A DNA stretch of 64,000 nucleotides from Moritella marina ATCC 15381 (GTDB lineage: Bacteria; Pseudomonadota; Gammaproteobacteria; Enterobacterales; Moritellaceae), in assembly GCF_008931805.1 (NCBI RefSeq), contig NZ_CP044399.1:4670364-4734363 (forward strand), in the 5' to 3' direction. Each line of letters opens with the position of its first letter. Within the stretch, counting starts at the first letter, position 1. Below, in pieces: positions 9,277-19,486 of the stretch. The position numbers and the translations under genes are program-made. The notes below the pieces were generated by a model that saw nothing but the letters and a program-made list of their open reading frames with translations, did not search any database and was not told the DNA's origin.

Positions 9277-9307
9277 ATCACTAAATATTTAAAACTCGGT
9301 AAAAGAC

Positions 9308-10009
9308 ATGAACACTAATCAGCAAACAACACAAGACGATGCTATGGGTAATTCTCGCGAGATCACCACTAACCAAACAGGCTTGAACGAGCACTTAGAC
9401 GAAGTGGTGCTAAAGCATTTAGCGCATAAATTCCGTAAACCATACCGTCAGCATACGGTTGAAGCATTTGAACAGATGCAAGCGATTGTTGCAGCAGATC
9501 CACGCCCAATTATCTTTGATTCATGCTGTGGTGTAGGAGAAAGTACGGCAAAAATCGCACAACTGCACCCAGACTGTTTAGTATTTGGTATGGATAAGTC
9601 TGCAGACCGCTTAGATCGTAATGAGCAGCATCGTCATGCGCATCAAGTGGATGGTCAGGTTTACCATTTGTTCCAAGTTGATTTAAATGATTTATGGCGT
9701 TTAGCGGTTGATGCAGGTTGGCAGTTACACAAGCATTATATCTTGTATCCAAACCCATGGCCGAAAGCCAAACATTTACAACGTCGCTGGCATGGCGCCG
9801 CGGTATTCCCGTCTATTATCGCTTTAGGTGGTGAATTGGAGTTACGCAGTAACTGGCCGTTGTATTTACAAGAGTTTCAGCGTGCGTTGGAGTTGGCGAA
9901 AGTTGATAGTGAATTGCAGACTTATACGGCTGCTGAAGCGACAACGCCGTTCGAACGTAAGTATTGGGCGAGTGGTCAAACTTCATGGCAGTTATTAGCT
10001 AAGTTGTAG
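9308..10009 (+). CDS. TrmB-like SAM-dependent methyltransferase (tRNA m7G family)
   Basis: 233 residues. A SAM-binding motif IIFDSCCGVGEST (69-80) is followed by FGMDKSADRL and the family-defining YPNPWPKAKHLQRRWHG (147-163), then TTPFERKYWASGQ, close to the TrmB C-terminal TxFExR motif. The TrmB family methylates N7 of G46 in tRNA. The opening differs from ordinary TrmB, and many gammaproteobacteria carry a separate canonical trmB, so this may be a paralogue with another substrate. A perfect bidirectional terminator separates it from convergent wzz. Confidence 0.75.
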   Translation: MNTNQQTTQDDAMGNSREITTNQTGLNEHLDEVVLKHLAHKFRKPYRQHTVEAFEQMQAIVAADPRPIIFDSCCGVGESTAKIAQLHPDCLVFGMDKSADRLDRNEQHRHAHQVDGQVYHLFQVDLNDLWRLAVDAGWQLHKHYILYPNPWPKAKHLQRRWHGAAVFPSIIALGGELELRSNWPLYLQEFQRALELAKVDSELQTYTAAEATTPFERKYWASGQTSWQLLAKL

Positions 10010-10053
10010 ACCGTACTGTTTACGCAAAGATGTAGTTTATAAATTATAGAATG

Positions 10054-10085
10054 AAAAATGCCGAATGAATTCATTCGGCATTTTT
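10054..10085. terminator. Bidirectional rho-independent terminator
   Basis: AAAAATGCCGAATGA and TCATTCGGCATTTTT form a near-perfect palindrome with A and T tracts on both sides. It sits between the convergent methyltransferase and wzz genes. Confidence 0.9.
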
Positions 10086-10115
10086 GTATCTGTTAATATC
10101 TATATGTATAAATAA

Positions 10116-11309
<1,194 letters not shown>

Positions 11310-11792
11310 TCAGTTCTCTAGGTTAACGTCAATGAGTTATGATCAATTTAATGATGCAATAACGCTGGAATTAGGTCGATTTAGCAGGCATTTTACGTTA
11401 CTTAAGTAAGTAATGAAAGTATTACAAACAGAGCGCTGACACACGGTTACAAAATAATGGCATTGTATTGACTTGGATATTGTATAATTCCACATGCCAA
11501 AGGTTTTAAACTATGCCATACCTGGTTTTTAAAGTCATACCTGATTTTTAAAGTTATACCTGTATCTAATAGTTAATACTTAGATTGGCTTAATTTAACC
11601 TTTGTAACCAATAGGTAGTAGCTAAATTGCTTGCTCAAATGGGATAGTTATGCGAACATAGCGTCGTTTTTGAGTGTAAATAGAAAGTAATAAATAGAAA
11701 GTAATAAATAGAGTGTTTGTTTGTAATACTTTATGGTTGTGTTAATTATTATAATTTAATGAGTCATCGGTCTTGGGGTACTGCAACCCTAG

Positions 11793-11804
11793 GGCGGTAG
11801 CGTG
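11793..11804 (+). promoter_or_regulatory. ops element (JUMPstart core) for RfaH
   Basis: GGCGGTAGCGTG matches the operon polarity suppressor sequence exactly. RfaH is recruited to RNA polymerase paused at ops and lets it read through long surface-polysaccharide operons. Its position, 118 bp before wza and in the correct orientation, fits a transcribed leader. It implies that the wza cluster is RfaH-dependent; rfaH itself is not in this window. Confidence 0.9.
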
Positions 11805-11834
11805 CTTGTTGATACAATAAATTAATACTTTACT

Positions 11835-11871
11835 CTATTTCGCTATTTCGCTATTTCGCTATTTCGCTATT
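11835..11871 (+). repeat. Octanucleotide tandem repeat (CTATTTCG) in the wza leader
   Basis: Four perfect copies of CTATTTCG plus a partial fifth (CTATT). It lies between ops and the wza start, in the presumed untranslated leader. Confidence 0.9.
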
Positions 11872-11922
11872 GTCGCATTACCGCGTATAACCCCGTCACT
11901 ATAAAATATAACTCTGGATATT

Positions 11923-13152
11923 ATGAATCATTATAAAAGATTATTGGTGGCTGCGGCCTTACCTATAATACTAGCGGGTTGTACTGTACCTGGCTCTTAT
12001 CTGAACGTAGATAGCTTAAATATAGACGTTCAACAAACATCTGCAAAAAATAATGATAATAATTACGGAGATAGCTCAGAAAGTGTTGATATTTTAGATC
12101 GCGTTAATTTATATCCATTAACGGCAGACAAAATGGCGACCTACAAAGCGCCGCGCCAAAGTGCACAGATTAATCCGGCATTAGATGCCAAGCTAGCGGC
12201 GTATGAATACCGCGTTGGTGCGGGTGATATTTTAAATGTGACTATTTGGGATCACCCTGAATTAACGATTCCTGCAGGTTCTTACCGTAGTGCCAGTGAA
12301 TCGGGTAACTGGGTACACGCAGACGGTACTATTTTCTATCCTTATATCGGTTTTGTTGACGTTGCAGATAAAACAGTAGTTGAAATTCGCGCTATGTTAA
12401 CTAAAAAACTAGCCAAGTTTATCGAAACGCCACAAGTCGACGTCAATGTTGCGGCATTCCGCTCTAAAAAAACGTACATCACAGGTGAAGTGAATAAACC
12501 TGGTCAGCAATTTATTAGTAATGTACCACTAACGGTACTGGATGCGATTAACAGTGCGGGAGGGTTAGCGGAAGACGCGGATTGGCGTAATATTACCTTA
12601 ACCCGCCAAGGCTCTGAACAAGCACTGTCGCTATACGCTTTGATGCAACGCGGTGATTTAACTCAAAACCGATTATTAATGCCGGGTGATATTATTCATG
12701 TGCCACGTAACGATGGCCAAAAAGTATTTGTCATGGGTGAAGTGAAAGAGCCTAAGTTGTTAAAGATTGACCGTGCCGGCATGAGCCTGACTGAAGCATT
12801 AAGCAGCGTTGGCGGTATTAACCAGCTCGCTGCAGATGCTACTGGTATCTTTGTGGTTCGTGCTAACCGCACTGTAGATATCGACAATGTTGAATCAAAG
12901 AATGAATCGACTACTGAATTAAAAGCTGAATCAAAAGACACTGCAAATACGATTGCTGACATTTATCAACTCGATATTAGCAATGCTGCGGCCTTGGTTA
13001 TTGGCACTGAATTCGAATTACAACCTTACGACATTGTTTACGTAACAGCGGCGCCGATTACCCGTTGGAATCGTGTTATCGGTCAGATATTACCAACAGT
13101 TTCAGGATTTAATCAGCTGACTGAAGGCATTAATAATGTGAGGGCTTGGTAA
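11923..13152 (+). CDS. wza: Outer-membrane polysaccharide export lipoprotein Wza
   Basis: 409 residues. Lipoprotein signal with lipobox LAGC and lipidated Cys at residue 20. A poly_export domain follows (YRVGAGDILNVTIWDHPELT, ADGTIFYPYIGFVDVADKTV) and then SLBB domains (KKTYITGEVNKPGQQF, GQKVFVMGEVKEPKLLKI). The C-terminus TRWNRVIGQILPTVSGFNQL is the amphipathic helix that spans the outer membrane in Wza. It forms the octameric export channel coupled to Wzc. It is the first gene after the ops element; the wzb start overlaps its stop (TAATG). An acidic low-complexity insert (NVESKNESTTELKAESKDTA) in the last SLBB part is unusual. Confidence 0.95.
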   Translation: MNHYKRLLVAAALPIILAGCTVPGSYLNVDSLNIDVQQTSAKNNDNNYGDSSESVDILDRVNLYPLTADKMATYKAPRQSAQINPALDAKLAAYEYRVGAGDILNVTIWDHPELTIPAGSYRSASESGNWVHADGTIFYPYIGFVDVADKTVVEIRAMLTKKLAKFIETPQVDVNVAAFRSKKTYITGEVNKPGQQFISNVPLTVLDAINSAGGLAEDADWRNITLTRQGSEQALSLYALMQRGDLTQNRLLMPGDIIHVPRNDGQKVFVMGEVKEPKLLKIDRAGMSLTEALSSVGGINQLAADATGIFVVRANRTVDIDNVESKNESTTELKAESKDTANTIADIYQLDISNAAALVIGTEFELQPYDIVYVTAAPITRWNRVIGQILPTVSGFNQLTEGINNVRAW

Positions 13153-13583
13153 TGTTTAATAATATTTTAGTGGTGTGCGTGGGTAATATTTGCCGCTCAC
13201 CATCGGGCGAGTATTTACTTAAGTCGTTATTACCGAATAAAAACATCGAATCAGCGGGTGTTGGTGCGCTTGTCGGTAAACCTGCAGATAAACAGGCTTG
13301 TCAGGTTGCGGAAGAAAATGGTATTAGCTTAGCTGGCCATCAAGGTCGTCAGTTAACGTCTGCATTATGTCGTGAGTTTGATTTGATCTTAGTGATGGAA
13401 CAAGGTCATATCAATGCGGTGACCAATATTGCCCCTGAAGCCCGTGGTAAAACGATGTTGTTTAGCCAATGGTTACAAAAACAAGATATACCTGATCCGT
13501 ATCGCCAAAGTAAAGAAGCGTTTGATCATGCTTATAAACTCATTGAAGCTTCAGCTAATGCTTGGGCTAAAAAGTTAAGCTAG
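13152..13583 (+). CDS. wzb: Low-molecular-weight protein-tyrosine phosphatase Wzb
   Basis: 143 residues from ATG 13152, which overlaps the wza stop; an in-frame start 6 bases upstream is less likely. The phosphatase loop CVGNICRS gives the C(X)5R motif with Cys9 and Arg15, and the general-acid Asp lies in the C-terminal IPDPY motif. It dephosphorylates the tyrosine-rich tail of Wzc, cycling it for capsule assembly. It sits in the canonical wza-wzb-wzc order. Confidence 0.95.
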   Translation: MFNNILVVCVGNICRSPSGEYLLKSLLPNKNIESAGVGALVGKPADKQACQVAEENGISLAGHQGRQLTSALCREFDLILVMEQGHINAVTNIAPEARGKTMLFSQWLQKQDIPDPYRQSKEAFDHAYKLIEASANAWAKKLS

Positions 13584-13619
13584 GTTATTAAATTTAAATA
13601 TTGGAATTAGATAATAATT

Positions 13620-15827
13620 ATGAGCAGTAATACTCTTAATCAAACGAATAAACCGCAGCCGTCGCAGAACGTAATCAAGAGTAGCGATGCGGACGAAATC
13701 GATTTAGGTAAATTATTCGGTATATTACTCGATGCGCGTTGGGGCATTATCGCCATTATTTTTATCTTTACGATATTTGGTGTCGCTTATGCGTTATTAG
13801 CAACACCGGTTTACAAAGCAGATGCGTTAATCCAAGTTGAACAAAAGAGCAGTGGCATGTCGGCATTGGTTGGCGACATGGGCGATATGTTTTCTAGTGA
13901 GTCGTCAGCGACAACTGAAGTTGAGATCATTAAGTCACGTATGATCTTAAGTAAAACGGTTGAAAAACTAAATTTAACCACACTTGCTGTGCCAACATAT
14001 TTACCTTATGTAGGTAAAGGGCTGGCTCGTATTAGTGGCCAACAGAATGACATTGCTATTAGCCGTTTTGACATCCCAAGTTATGCATATGTAGAGCCTG
14101 CATTTAGTTTGATTATTGATGATGCCAGTAAAGGTGCTTATTCATTATATGACGCCGATGAACGTAAGGTATTATCAGGTGTTGTCGGTGAGCTAGCGCA
14201 AAACAATGAATACCGTTTATTCGTACAAGCGTTAGTAGGTAACAATGCAGATGAATTTGCTGTTGTTAAACGATCTCAATTTGATGCAATTCAATGGTTA
14301 CAAGCTGGTTTATCGGTAAGTGAGCGCGGTAAGCAAACGGGAATTTTACAGTTATCGTTTAGTGGTGAAGATAAAGTTTTAATTCAAGCTATTTTGAATG
14401 ATGTAAGCCAGAATTACTTTTTACAAAATGTAGATCGAAATTCAGCAGAAGCAGAAAAAAGCTTGACGTTTTTACAAGGCCATTTGCCTAATATTAAAGT
14501 TGAATTAACAGCGTCTGAAGATATTCTTAATCGTTTCCGTCAAGCAAATGATTCGATTGATTTGGGCTTAGAAGCGCAATCTACGTTAAACGTTATGGTT
14601 GCACTCGAAAAACAGTTAAATGAACTTACCTTTAAAGAAAGTGAAATTAGCCAACGCTTTACCAAGGACCATCCTGCGTATAAATCGTTACTTGATAAAC
14701 GCGAGGTATTGTTAGCGAAACAAGACAAGCTAAATGCATTAGTACAACAGTTACCGAAAACGCAACGTGATGTATTACGCATGAAGCGTGATGTTGAAGT
14801 AAATCAGCAGATTTATATTCAATTGCTGAATAAGGTTCAAGAGCTGAATATTTTAAAAGCGGGTACGGTTGGTAACGTTCGTATTTTAGATACAGCACAA
14901 GCCTATAGCAACGCGGTTAAACCGAAGAAATCACTGATTGTGGTATTAGCGACCTTATTAGGGGGCATACTCTCGGTTGCTGTTGTACTAGTACGTGCGG
15001 CATTGCATAAAGGTGTTGAAAACCCAGATGAAGTTGAAGCATTAGGGTTACCGGTTTATGCGAGCATCCCAATGTCTGATTGGCAGGCTGAAATGGACAG
15101 CAAGCTTAAGCATAACAAGCGTAAGAAAAAATTCGAATTACATGAAACATTATTAGCTGAATCAAACCCTGCTGATCTGTCAATTGAAGCATTACGTGGT
15201 TTGCGTACCAGCATGCACTTTGCCATGATGGAAGCGAAGAACAATGTGGTTATGATCTCGGGTCCTGCACCTGGTATTGGTAAATCGTTTGTATCGGTAA
15301 ACTTTGCCGCTGTTATTGCGAAGACAGGCCAAAAAGTACTGATTGTCGATGGTGATATGCGTAAAGGTTATTTACAACGTCACTTCAACCTTAATTGGGA
15401 TCGTGGCTTGTCAGAAATGCTTTCAGGTAAGTTAGAAACTAAAGACGTAATTAAAACATCGGGCATTGAAAATCTAGATGTGATTACTCGTGGTCAAATC
15501 CCACCAAACCCTTCTGAATTGTTAATGCATCCGCGCTTTGCTGATTTTGTTGAATGGGCATCAAGCCAATATGATTTAGTTATCATCGATACGCCACCTG
15601 TACTTGCGGTAACAGACCCAAGTATTGTTGGTGCGCTTGCCGGAACAACCTTGATGGTTGGACGCTTTGGTCAAAATACAGTAAAAGAAATTGAAGTCGC
15701 ACGTCACCGCTTTGAAATGGCAGGGATTGAAGTGAAAGGTTTTATTCTGAATGCTGTAGAGAAGAAGGCTAGTTCGTCTTATGGCTATGGTTATTATAAT
15801 TATAGCTATGAGAGTGATAAACTTTAA
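13620..15827 (+). CDS. wzc: Polysaccharide co-polymerase and BY-kinase Wzc
   Basis: 735 residues: Wzz domain with a first membrane span near 34-55, a periplasmic coiled-coil region, a second span (SLIVVLATLLGGILSVAVVL), then a cytosolic bacterial tyrosine kinase with Walker A GPAPGIGKS at 548-556, Walker A' VLIVDGDMRKG and Walker B LVIIDTPP. The tail SSYGYGYYNYSYESDKL is the tyrosine cluster that is autophosphorylated and reset by Wzb. It controls chain length and export through Wza. It starts 36 bp after wzb. Confidence 0.96.
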   Translation: MSSNTLNQTNKPQPSQNVIKSSDADEIDLGKLFGILLDARWGIIAIIFIFTIFGVAYALLATPVYKADALIQVEQKSSGMSALVGDMGDMFSSESSATTEVEIIKSRMILSKTVEKLNLTTLAVPTYLPYVGKGLARISGQQNDIAISRFDIPSYAYVEPAFSLIIDDASKGAYSLYDADERKVLSGVVGELAQNNEYRLFVQALVGNNADEFAVVKRSQFDAIQWLQAGLSVSERGKQTGILQLSFSGEDKVLIQAILNDVSQNYFLQNVDRNSAEAEKSLTFLQGHLPNIKVELTASEDILNRFRQANDSIDLGLEAQSTLNVMVALEKQLNELTFKESEISQRFTKDHPAYKSLLDKREVLLAKQDKLNALVQQLPKTQRDVLRMKRDVEVNQQIYIQLLNKVQELNILKAGTVGNVRILDTAQAYSNAVKPKKSLIVVLATLLGGILSVAVVLVRAALHKGVENPDEVEALGLPVYASIPMSDWQAEMDSKLKHNKRKKKFELHETLLAESNPADLSIEALRGLRTSMHFAMMEAKNNVVMISGPAPGIGKSFVSVNFAAVIAKTGQKVLIVDGDMRKGYLQRHFNLNWDRGLSEMLSGKLETKDVIKTSGIENLDVITRGQIPPNPSELLMHPRFADFVEWASSQYDLVIIDTPPVLAVTDPSIVGALAGTTLMVGRFGQNTVKEIEVARHRFEMAGIEVKGFILNAVEKKASSSYGYGYYNYSYESDKL

Positions 15828-15908
15828 AGCTAACCTTTTGGAAATTATAGCATTAATTTTAAATTTGTGCTTAAAAATTAATTATATAAACTTTAACTAA
15901 GAGTGAAA

Positions 15909-17216
15909 ATGAAAAATATAGCAATAGTACCTGCGTGTACAGATTTAAATCGAGGTGATCAAGCGCTTGTTTGGGAATCAGTTTACTTTGCCGAAGATAT
16001 ATTCAAAGGTAAAACGGATGTTCGAATTATTGATACTGGTGATACGGATGAAGAACGGTTTATACAAACAAACCAAACAGGCAAAGAGGGATTCAAATTA
16101 GCGAGAAATATATTGGGACATCCTAGAAGAGGTAGGAAAAGTAAATCAACCGCTGCTCATGATGATTTACTTAATATATTTCTCATGATTACAACTGGTG
16201 TATGTGACTTTGTACGGTTATCATTGTTAATCTGCTTTCCTCAGTTATATAAAATCCTACTATCTAATAAAGAACAGGTAAATAGTTTTTTATTTCTAAA
16301 ATCCTGTGATGCATATTTCGTTAAAGGCGGTGGCTTTTTACATACGTATGGTAAGTTTACAGATTTTTATTATATTTGGTACCAAACATTTTATATTTTA
16401 TTAGGTTGGAGACTCAATGTTAAAGTTTTCATATTACCAAATTCATTTGGACCTTTTCAAAGAAATAGCCTAGCAACAAGATATTTATCATGGATTTTAA
16501 CCACTTGTAAAATTGTATATGCAAGAGAGAAAATATCAAAAAATGTACTAGAAAATGAATTAAAACTTAAAAATGTTCATTATGGGCCTGATTTTGGATA
16601 TTTTATAAAAAGAAAAAAATCTAATATAAAAATAGATTCAAATAAAACTAAAGTGGCTATAACTGCACGACCATATAGATTCCCAAAAAGTGAAAATCCG
16701 GAAGATAAATATATAGAATATATTGATGCAATGGCTAAATTTTCAGATTGGTTAGTACGTGAAAAAAACTGTGAAGTTTATTTCATTACTCAGGTGCAAG
16801 GTCCTAGCTCACATGAGAATGATAATATTGCAATATCTGATATTAGGCAAAGAACTAAAGAAGATAATATGCATATTGATATTGAAGGTGATTATAGAGA
16901 ATTAGCCGATATATACTCCCAATTTGATTTAGTTACAGGAACTAGGTTTCACTCTGTTATTTTTAGTCAAGTCTTTAATGTCCCTGCTTTTGCTATCGCC
17001 TACGGAGGTAATAAGAGTAGAGGTATAATGAAAGAATTGAACTTAGAAAAGTATGTCGTAGATATTGAAGATGCATCGGATTCATTACTCATGGAAATGT
17101 ATGAAAATATTACAATTCATAGACATGAATATATAAATGAGTTGAAGTTATCTAAAAAAGTATTCGAAGAAGAACGTTTAAATATGCTTAATATGGTTAG
17201 GGGGTATTTTGTTTAA
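15909..17216 (+). CDS. Polysaccharide pyruvyl transferase family protein
   Basis: About 435 residues. The N-terminus IAIVPACTDLNRGDQALVWE and the late GDYRELADIYSQFDLVTGTR then FHSVIFSQVFNVPAFAIAYG block are the hallmark of the PF04230 pyruvyltransferase/CsaB fold, which transfers pyruvate from PEP to sugars (ketal formation). Some members act otherwise, so the reaction is inferred. ATG 15909 is chosen for AAGAG six bases upstream; GTG 15903 is possible. This is the first gene of a strikingly AT-rich block running to about 23.6 kb, suggesting horizontal acquisition as a serotype cassette. Its end overlaps the next gene by 8 bases. Confidence 0.8.
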   Translation: MKNIAIVPACTDLNRGDQALVWESVYFAEDIFKGKTDVRIIDTGDTDEERFIQTNQTGKEGFKLARNILGHPRRGRKSKSTAAHDDLLNIFLMITTGVCDFVRLSLLICFPQLYKILLSNKEQVNSFLFLKSCDAYFVKGGGFLHTYGKFTDFYYIWYQTFYILLGWRLNVKVFILPNSFGPFQRNSLATRYLSWILTTCKIVYAREKISKNVLENELKLKNVHYGPDFGYFIKRKKSNIKIDSNKTKVAITARPYRFPKSENPEDKYIEYIDAMAKFSDWLVREKNCEVYFITQVQGPSSHENDNIAISDIRQRTKEDNMHIDIEGDYRELADIYSQFDLVTGTRFHSVIFSQVFNVPAFAIAYGGNKSRGIMKELNLEKYVVDIEDASDSLLMEMYENITIHRHEYINELKLSKKVFEEERLNMLNMVRGYFV

Positions 17217-18378
17217 TATTGCATTTATACACGATCATTACTTTGTTGAGTATGAAAATAACACTTATACTACTGGCTCGTTAAATAAAAATGTTTGGAA
17301 ACGTTATTTTAATCCCAATTATCATAATAAACTGTATGTCTTTGGAAGGAAAAATAACAATTCCAATGTTGAAATTCACGATTCCTTACTTTCGAATGAT
17401 TACTTTACAGACTTTATTTTATTTGAAAAATATAATACACCATTAAAAATTATTAAGAATAAGAAAATAATAAAACTAAAAATTAAAAACGAATTAATAA
17501 ATAAAAATATACAGAAAATTATAGTTAGACTCCCTAGTGAATTAGGATTACTAGCACTTCAGGTTGCAAAAGAATTAAATATTAATGCTGCAGTCGAAGT
17601 GGTTGGTTGTACGTGGGATGGTTTATGGAATCATGGTAGTTTGAAGGGGAAGTTATACGCACCTTTTATGACTTACCGTGTTAAAAAAGCTATAAGTGAA
17701 GCTTCTTATGCGATTTATGTTACGAATTATATTTTACAAAAAAAATATCCATGTGATGGTATTACGGCATCGGCATCTAACGTAGAAATTACGGAAATAA
17801 ATAGCAATATATTAAGTAAAAGAGTTAATAAGATCATAGATGAAAAAATTCTTATAAGAATCGGATTAATAGGAACATTAAAAACTAATGTTAAAGGTAT
17901 AGATATTGCGATAAAAGCACTATCAGAGTTAGATATGAATAATGTGGTTTTGGAAGTTGTCGGTGGAGGTTGTCAAAAACGTTATCTAGATTTAGCTATA
18001 AGCCTTAATCTAGAAGATAAAGTTATATTCCACGGAACAAAGAGTAGAGAGGAAATTTTCAATTGGCTTGATAATATAGATATATATATTCAACCATCAT
18101 TTCAAGAAGGTCTTCCTCGTGCGACTATTGAAGCCATGAGTCGAGCTCTGCCTATTGCAGCATCAAATGCAGGAGGATTACCGGAGTTAATTAATGAAAA
18201 GTTAATTCATAATAAATATGATTTTAGAAAGTTAAGCTTAGATATTAAATATTTATTAGATGAAAATAATCAAATAAATCACTCAGCTGAAAATTTTGAA
18301 ACATCAAAAAGATATGATAAACGTAATTTAGATATTGTAAGGCAATCATTTTGGAGTGCATTTCTTAATGAAAAATAA
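17209..18378 (+). CDS. Glycosyltransferase family 4
   Basis: 389 residues, TTG start with AGGGGG upstream. The C-terminal GT-B half is clear: IRIGLIGTLKTNVKGIDIAI, then LEVVGGGCQKRYLDLA, and the donor-binding EGLPRATIEAMSRALPIAAS NAGGLPELI segment (E...E motif of retaining GT4 enzymes). Acceptor and donor sugars cannot be read from sequence. It overlaps the next GT4 gene by 11 bases, consistent with translational coupling. Codons are strongly AT-biased. Confidence 0.88.
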   Translation: MFNIAFIHDHYFVEYENNTYTTGSLNKNVWKRYFNPNYHNKLYVFGRKNNNSNVEIHDSLLSNDYFTDFILFEKYNTPLKIIKNKKIIKLKIKNELINKNIQKIIVRLPSELGLLALQVAKELNINAAVEVVGCTWDGLWNHGSLKGKLYAPFMTYRVKKAISEASYAIYVTNYILQKKYPCDGITASASNVEITEINSNILSKRVNKIIDEKILIRIGLIGTLKTNVKGIDIAIKALSELDMNNVVLEVVGGGCQKRYLDLAISLNLEDKVIFHGTKSREEIFNWLDNIDIYIQPSFQEGLPRATIEAMSRALPIAASNAGGLPELINEKLIHNKYDFRKLSLDIKYLLDENNQINHSAENFETSKRYDKRNLDIVRQSFWSAFLNEK

Positions 18379-19486
18379 AAAAATATTAATAGTCATTACT
18401 CGTGGTGATGAAATTGGTGGGGCTCAAACTCATGTTATAGATTTGGCCACATCTTTAAGTAAGTTAGGCCATGATGTCACGGTTGCAGCTGGAAGTGACG
18501 GTGTATTATTTCAAAATTTTGACAATACAAAGATTAAGTGTCATATATTTGATAATTTAAAACGGAGTATATCTATTTTAAAGGATTTTAAAGCTTACCG
18601 AGAAATTGAAGCTCTAATACTTAATGATGGTTTTGATTTTGTTGCATCACATTCATCAAAAGCTGGTATTTTAACTCGTTTGGTATGTTTTAATCATAAT
18701 GTAAGTAATAGCTTCACTGTACATGGTTGGTCTTTTACTGATGGTGTTAGTAGATTAAAGAAAATTATATATACAGCAATAGAACTATTCATGGTGAGAT
18801 ACTCAGACAGAACAATTTGCGTGTCTAGTTTCGATCAAAAATTAGGAATTAGTCATAATATCTTAAGTGAAAATAATTCAACAGTTATTCATAATGGCGT
18901 ACATAATAATAATAATTTCATTGAAACAAATGTGAAAATAAAAAATAAGTCTTCATTTAAATTTGTCATGGTTGCACGTTTTTGTGAACAAAAGGACCAT
19001 TCCAGTGTAATTAAAGCAATATCTTTGATCAAAGATATTGATATTAAAGTTGATTTCATTGGTGCTGGTAATGACAACAAACTGAAAGAATTATCATTGG
19101 AACTTGGTGTTGTAGATAAAATAAATTTCTTAGGCCAAATAGATAGAAGTCATGTCGAAAAAAAATTAATTGATTATGATGCCTTTTTATTAATCTCAAA
19201 TTGGGAAGGTTTTCCTATATCGATTGTTGAAGCATTAAGTGCTGGTTTACCTGTCATAGCATCTGATGTGGGTGGTTGTTCTGAAGCTATTACAGATGGA
19301 TACAATGGATATTTAGTCGAACGTTCTGATTACAATGATTTAAGTTACAAAATTAGAATGTTATGTGAAAGTAGTACTTTGCGCTTAGATATGTCTATTA
19401 ATGCTAGACATAGTTATGAAGATAGTTTTACAGTAGATAAAATGATAGATAAAACAATAAAATGTTATGGTTTAGATGTTGCTTAA
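18368..19486 (+). CDS. Glycosyltransferase family 4
   Basis: 372 residues from ATG 18368 (in-frame GTG 18356 is inside the upstream gene). The N-terminus ILIVITRGDEIGGAQTHVID is the usual GT4 acceptor-side start, and KFVMVARFCEQKDHSSVIKA, VDFIGAGNDNKLKEL and NWEGFPISIVEALSAGLPVI give the donor-binding half with the E-x7-E region. Specificity is unknown. It is part of the AT-rich cassette, overlapping both neighbours by about 11 bases. Confidence 0.9.
   Translation: MKNKKILIVITRGDEIGGAQTHVIDLATSLSKLGHDVTVAAGSDGVLFQNFDNTKIKCHIFDNLKRSISILKDFKAYREIEALILNDGFDFVASHSSKAGILTRLVCFNHNVSNSFTVHGWSFTDGVSRLKKIIYTAIELFMVRYSDRTICVSSFDQKLGISHNILSENNSTVIHNGVHNNNNFIETNVKIKNKSSFKFVMVARFCEQKDHSSVIKAISLIKDIDIKVDFIGAGNDNKLKELSLELGVVDKINFLGQIDRSHVEKKLIDYDAFLLISNWEGFPISIVEALSAGLPVIASDVGGCSEAITDGYNGYLVERSDYNDLSYKIRMLCESSTLRLDMSINARHSYEDSFTVDKMIDKTIKCYGLDVA

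Larger units (their letters stand above)
11310..11922. other. Long non-coding leader between wzz and wza
   Basis: 613 bp without a convincing gene. It must contain the divergent wzz and wza promoters. A TATAAT at 11750-11755, about 40 bp ahead of the ops element, is a plausible -10 for the wza transcript, but its -35 (around 11727-11732, TACTTT) is poor. AATAGAAAGTAATA is directly repeated at 11681-11710. The ops element (11793-11804) and the octanucleotide repeat (11835-11871) follow, then wza. Confidence 0.5.

Noticed and set aside
11468..11484. TTGACT followed by TATAAT as a promoter
   Set aside because: The spacing is only 9 bp, too short for a sigma-70 promoter.
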